This document shows positions 61,482 to 64,000 of a DNA stretch of 64,000 nt, in pieces. Location: assembly GCF_947489715.1 (NCBI RefSeq), contig NZ_CANLER010000001.1, positions 620,001-684,000 on the forward strand, in the 5' to 3' direction. Numbering within the stretch: the stretch's first letter is position 1; every line of letters begins with the position of its first letter. Below the pieces are notes generated by a model. The model ran no database searches and was not told the origin of the DNA. It was given only the letters and a program-made list of their open reading frames with translations. The translations under genes and the position numbers were made by a program. The stretch is from an uncultured Roseovarius sp. Its GTDB lineage: Bacteria; Pseudomonadota; Alphaproteobacteria; Rhodobacterales; Rhodobacteraceae.

Positions 61482-62710
61482 TGGCCAATCTCCTGAAACG
61501 TGGGTGCAACCCGCACCCCGTCGATGACGAATTCCTGACCGATGATGATAACATCGGCCTTTTCGGGCAATCCGGCAAGCCAGACGCCGGTTGGCGTGTC
61601 ACGCAGCAAGGTCACTGCCACGAATTGCGCGGTCTGTTCCTCGGTAATGATCCGGACGCCCATCGCACCTTCGTTGTTCAGGGTCAGGGACGATTGCGGC
61701 AGCAGATGCGCGTTGGTGCCATCGGCGGCAATGATGATTTCTGCGGTCTGGCCGTCGCGCAGGATCAGATCGGGGTTGGGCACCTGAATTTCAACGCGGA
61801 AGGTGCGGGTTTCGGGGTCCGCGGCGCGCGACAGGAACGTGACCATGCCTTCGATCTGATCGCCTGTCGCCAGCCGTCCACCGGCGCGTGCGCCCATATT
61901 CACACGGTTCACCTCGGTTTCAGGAACAAATCCCACCAGCATCACCGGATCAAGCTGAATGACCGTTGCGCAAAGCGCACCGGGTTGCAGCAGGCTGCCC
62001 AGCTCTGCGGTGTCCGATTCCAGCAGTCCGGCGAATGGCGCCCGGATCGACAGACGTTCGATTTCCTTTTCCGCTGCAACAACCGATGCTTCGGCCGATT
62101 GGATGCCCGATTTTGTGGCTTCCAGCCCTGATCGCGCGGTTTCAACCCCGGCCATTGCGGCGCTGACCGCGGCCTTTGTGGAGGCCACGCGGGTTTCCGA
62201 TGCAAATCCGCCCTCAGACAGTTTCGCCGCTGCATTATCGTTGATTTTTGCCTCTTCCAGACGGGCGCGCGCCTCATCCACCCGTGCCTCCGCTTCGGGA
62301 ATGCGCGATTTGGCTTCCAGCAGGCGCGCCTGCGCTTCGGCCAGCGTGGCCTCGCGCGCGGCCGGATCAAGGCTGCACAGTAGTTGGCCCTCTTCGACAA
62401 AGGATCCCTTGCGCAGCGGGTCCGATATAACTTGCCCCGAGGTTTCGGCGCGCAGTTCCACCTCGCGATCCGCTTCGGTCTGACCGCGCAGGACAACCGC
62501 GCTGTCGATGGCGCGGGCGACCGAATGTATCGCCACAACCCCTACGGCCTCTGGCGCGTTGGCATCGCCTGTGGTCTGCGCCGCCTCAGCGCTGCCTTCT
62601 GCGGTGCTTGCGACGGCTGTTTCCTCACCGGTCAGCGTGTCACGCTGAAAAATGAACACATAGACCAATGCAGAAACGACAATTGCCGCCAGAATCGGAA
62701 AGAGACGCAT
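61478..62710 (-). CDS. RND efflux periplasmic adaptor (membrane-fusion protein)
   Basis: A 410-residue HlyD/AcrA-type adaptor. An N-terminal membrane anchor (residues 3-20) is followed by the lipoyl half-motif VELRAETSGQVISDPLRKGSFVEEGQLLC, a long Ala/Glu-rich coiled-coil hairpin (about residues 115-215), the second lipoyl half IRAPFAGLLESDTAELGSLL, a beta-barrel (VMLVGFVPETEV) and a membrane-proximal domain. Pairs with the pump downstream. Its operon promoter should lie in 62711-62921, shared with the divergent YfgM-like gene. Confidence 0.93.
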   Translation of the reverse strand: MRLFPILAAIVVSALVYVFIFQRDTLTGEETAVASTAEGSAEAAQTTGDANAPEAVGVVAIHSVARAIDSAVVLRGQTEADREVELRAETSGQVISDPLRKGSFVEEGQLLCSLDPAAREATLAEAQARLLEAKSRIPEAEARVDEARARLEEAKINDNAAAKLSEGGFASETRVASTKAAVSAAMAGVETARSGLEATKSGIQSAEASVVAAEKEIERLSIRAPFAGLLESDTAELGSLLQPGALCATVIQLDPVMLVGFVPETEVNRVNMGARAGGRLATGDQIEGMVTFLSRAADPETRTFRVEIQVPNPDLILRDGQTAEIIIAADGTNAHLLPQSSLTLNNEGAMGVRIITEEQTAQFVAVTLLRDTPTGVWLAGLPEKADVIIIGQEFVIDGVRVAPTFQEIGQ

Positions 62711-62921
62711 GCGGGTACCTTCTAGTTCGTCCTGCCACCTCGACTATTGAGGTGGGTATTTCTTGAGCGCTTTACAACGCCATATACACTAAACTGTCCG
62801 GTTCAGATTATACTTTTCGACGCACCCCCGCAAGGTGGCCGTTTCCCGCCGTTTCGGCGGCCCCTTGGCAGGGCCGTGGCGACACGCTAAGAGGGGTCGA
62901 AAATTCAAAGAGGCATCAAGC

Positions 62922-63587
62922 GTGAGCGATACCGACAGTTTTATTGATGAGGTCACGGAAGAGGTCCGCCGCGATCGTCTGTTCAAAATGATGCGGCGTT
63001 ATGGCTGGATCGCGGTTCTGGCCGTGATCGCCATAGTGGGCGGTGCCGCCTGGAATGAATGGACCAAAGCCAACGAACGCGCCGCGGCCGAGGATTTCGG
63101 CGATGCTATGCTGGCGGCGCTGTCGGTTCCCGATGGTGCCATGCGCGCGGCAGCCCTGTCGGATGTCGAGGCCCCGAATGCGGCCAGTCAGGCGATGATC
63201 GACCTGCTGGCGGCGGGTGAAGAATCAGGCGCCGAACCCGAAGCCGCGGCGCAACGCCTTCTGGCGCTTGCAGATCGCAGCGGCATTGATCCGGTTTACC
63301 GTCAGATTGCCACCCTCAAAGCGGTCGCGATCCCCGGGTCGGGTCTGACCGCTCAGGAACGCCGTACCCGGCTGGAAGGGCTGGCGCTGGAAAGCGGTTT
63401 CGTACGCCTTCTGGCCCAGGAACAACTGGCCCTGATCGCGGTGGAGCTGGGCGACAGGGACGGTGCCCTGACACAGCTACAGCAACTCGTCGCCGATGCA
63501 GAGGCCACGCCGGACTTGCGCCGTCGCGCGTCGCAGGTGATTGTGGCGCTTGGGGGTGACCTGTCCGAGGCACCCGAGGAAGAATAG
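62922..63587 (+). CDS. YfgM-like membrane protein, GTG start
   Basis: A 221-residue protein with one N-terminal membrane segment (YGWIAVLAVIAIVGGAAW, about residues 26-43) and a periplasmic TPR-like helical domain. The N-terminus (M)SDTDSFIDEVTEEVRRDRLFKMMRRYGW is typical of alphaproteobacterial YfgM/ancillary SecYEG-subunit proteins. AGAGGCATCAAGC before the GTG fixes the start. Directly upstream of a BamB-like gene, the usual yfgM-bamB arrangement. Confidence 0.88.
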   Translation: MSDTDSFIDEVTEEVRRDRLFKMMRRYGWIAVLAVIAIVGGAAWNEWTKANERAAAEDFGDAMLAALSVPDGAMRAAALSDVEAPNAASQAMIDLLAAGEESGAEPEAAAQRLLALADRSGIDPVYRQIATLKAVAIPGSGLTAQERRTRLEGLALESGFVRLLAQEQLALIAVELGDRDGALTQLQQLVADAEATPDLRRRASQVIVALGGDLSEAPEEE

Positions 63588-63651
63588 AAACTACCTGTGC
63601 CCGGCGATCACGTCCGGGGCAGGGTCGCAGGCGACAAGTGGGGGCGTATCC

Positions 63652-64000
63652 GTGTTCAAATCGAGTGGTATTATTCTGGGCGCTCTGGGCGCCATTGCCC
63701 TGACAGCCTGTTCCAAGGACGAGCCGATCCTGCCGGGCGCGCGTGAAGGCATTCGCGACGTCAGCGTCGACCCCGCCGACATTCCCGCTCCGGCTGTCGC
63801 CGAGGATACTGCCCGCGCGCTTGCCCTGCCGCCAGCGCGGTCGAACGCGAACTGGCTGCAAAGCATCAGCTCACCCGGTACGCGCACCGATCACCCCGCG
63901 CTGTCTGCGGCCCCCAACCTGGCCTGGTCCGTGTCGATCGGCGCCGGTGACGGGCGCAAGAACCGGATCACCGCCGATCCCGTTGTCGGCGACGGGCGCA
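63652..64000 (+). CDS. bamB: BamB-like outer-membrane assembly lipoprotein, N-terminal part (runs off window)
   Basis: An open frame from a GTG (63652) to the window end, 116 codons. It begins with a lipoprotein signal (IILGALGAIALTAC, lipobox LTAC with Cys near residue 20) and a linker, then NANWLQSISSPGTRTDHPAL and LAWSVSIGAGDGRKNRITADPVV, matching the start of the first PQQ-like propeller blade of alphaproteobacterial BamB. BamB supports BamA in outer-membrane protein folding. GGGGGCGTATCC precedes the start. The gene is incomplete at the window edge. Confidence 0.85.
   Translation, partial: MFKSSGIILGALGAIALTACSKDEPILPGAREGIRDVSVDPADIPAPAVAEDTARALALPPARSNANWLQSISSPGTRTDHPALSAAPNLAWSVSIGAGDGRKNRITADPVVGDGR

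Noticed and set aside
60213-61496. 427-codon frame antisense to the RND pump gene
   Set aside because: His/Arg/Asp-rich with no recognisable domain; covers well-conserved pump sequence on the other strand.
1-64000. CRISPR arrays, insertion sequences, prophage or integron features
   Set aside because: No repeat-spacer pattern, transposase, integrase, phage structural gene or attC-like repeat was seen on reading both strands.

Overview
The window looks like a chromosomal segment of a marine-type alphaproteobacterium of the family Rhodobacteraceae (Roseobacter group). The basis is family resemblance and gene order, not a database search. The DNA is GC-rich, operons are tightly packed with many 4-bp ATGA stop/start overlaps, and many ABC importers sit beside a cys operon containing DUF934 and DUF2849. 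There is also a DUF6524/purA/DUF2842 neighbourhood, RTX-like repeats and a heme-uptake operon. Nearly every stretch codes. I see no integrase, transposase, CRISPR array, rRNA or prophage; one tRNA (Leu, anticodon GAG) is present.

Layout. 1-2.5 kb: the 3' end of uvrA, convergent infC with a likely ATA start codon, and an Ala/Asp/Thr-rich membrane-anchored protein. 2.5-8 kb: a minus-strand assimilatory sulfate-reduction operon (cysG-type methyltransferase, DUF2849, cysI, APS-reductase-type cysH, DUF934, then ferredoxin-NADP reductase), with a divergent Lrp/AsnC regulator. 8-9.6 kb: tpiA, an IscA/ErpA-type protein and a SufT-type protein. 9.8-13.9 kb: a TetR regulator with two visible operators facing a glutathione transferase and a cupin gene, then a DUF4375 protein and lipB. 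14.1 kb: tRNA-Leu.

14.3-24.7 kb is an organophosphorus-acquisition region. It holds a NagD-like HAD phosphatase, a DeoR regulator, a Ugp-type glycerophosphodiester/glycerol-3-phosphate importer, a cytoplasmic GpdQ-like phosphodiesterase and a PhnD-PhnC-PhnE-PhnE importer. Read together they suggest import of intact phosphodiesters, hydrolysis to glycerol-3-phosphate and possibly dephosphorylation to glycerol. 24.8-30.8 kb is heme acquisition: a TonB-dependent receptor divergent from hmuSTUV. 31.1-38.2 kb holds an RTX-like acidic protein, a polar amino-acid/opine-type ABC importer and a TerB-TerB-TTC38 operon. 38.6-45.7 kb is mostly housekeeping: pyrG, secG, purA, two PAS-GGDEF proteins and small membrane proteins.

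46-52.5 kb is the most unusual part. It is an accessory complex II-like operon in the order Fe-S subunit, membrane subunit, membrane subunit, flavoprotein, translationally coupled to a two-subunit class-I fumarase-type hydratase. A convergent LysR regulator and a TauE/SafE exporter follow. The flavoprotein has Cys where succinate dehydrogenases have the FAD-linking His, and the hydratase beta subunit departs from family signatures. Together this suggests a catabolic module that dehydrogenates and then hydrates a succinate-like acid. 52.7-64 kb holds rarD, a LOG-family protein, a LysM protein, an Atm1-type ABC exporter, an RND efflux pair with an enlarged pump, a YfgM-like protein and the start of a BamB-like lipoprotein.

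Recurring non-coding themes: three ABC operons place a strong hairpin directly after the binding-protein gene. Two intergenic regions 9 kb apart carry GTAC clusters with the same 13-9-9 bp spacing, in opposite orientation.
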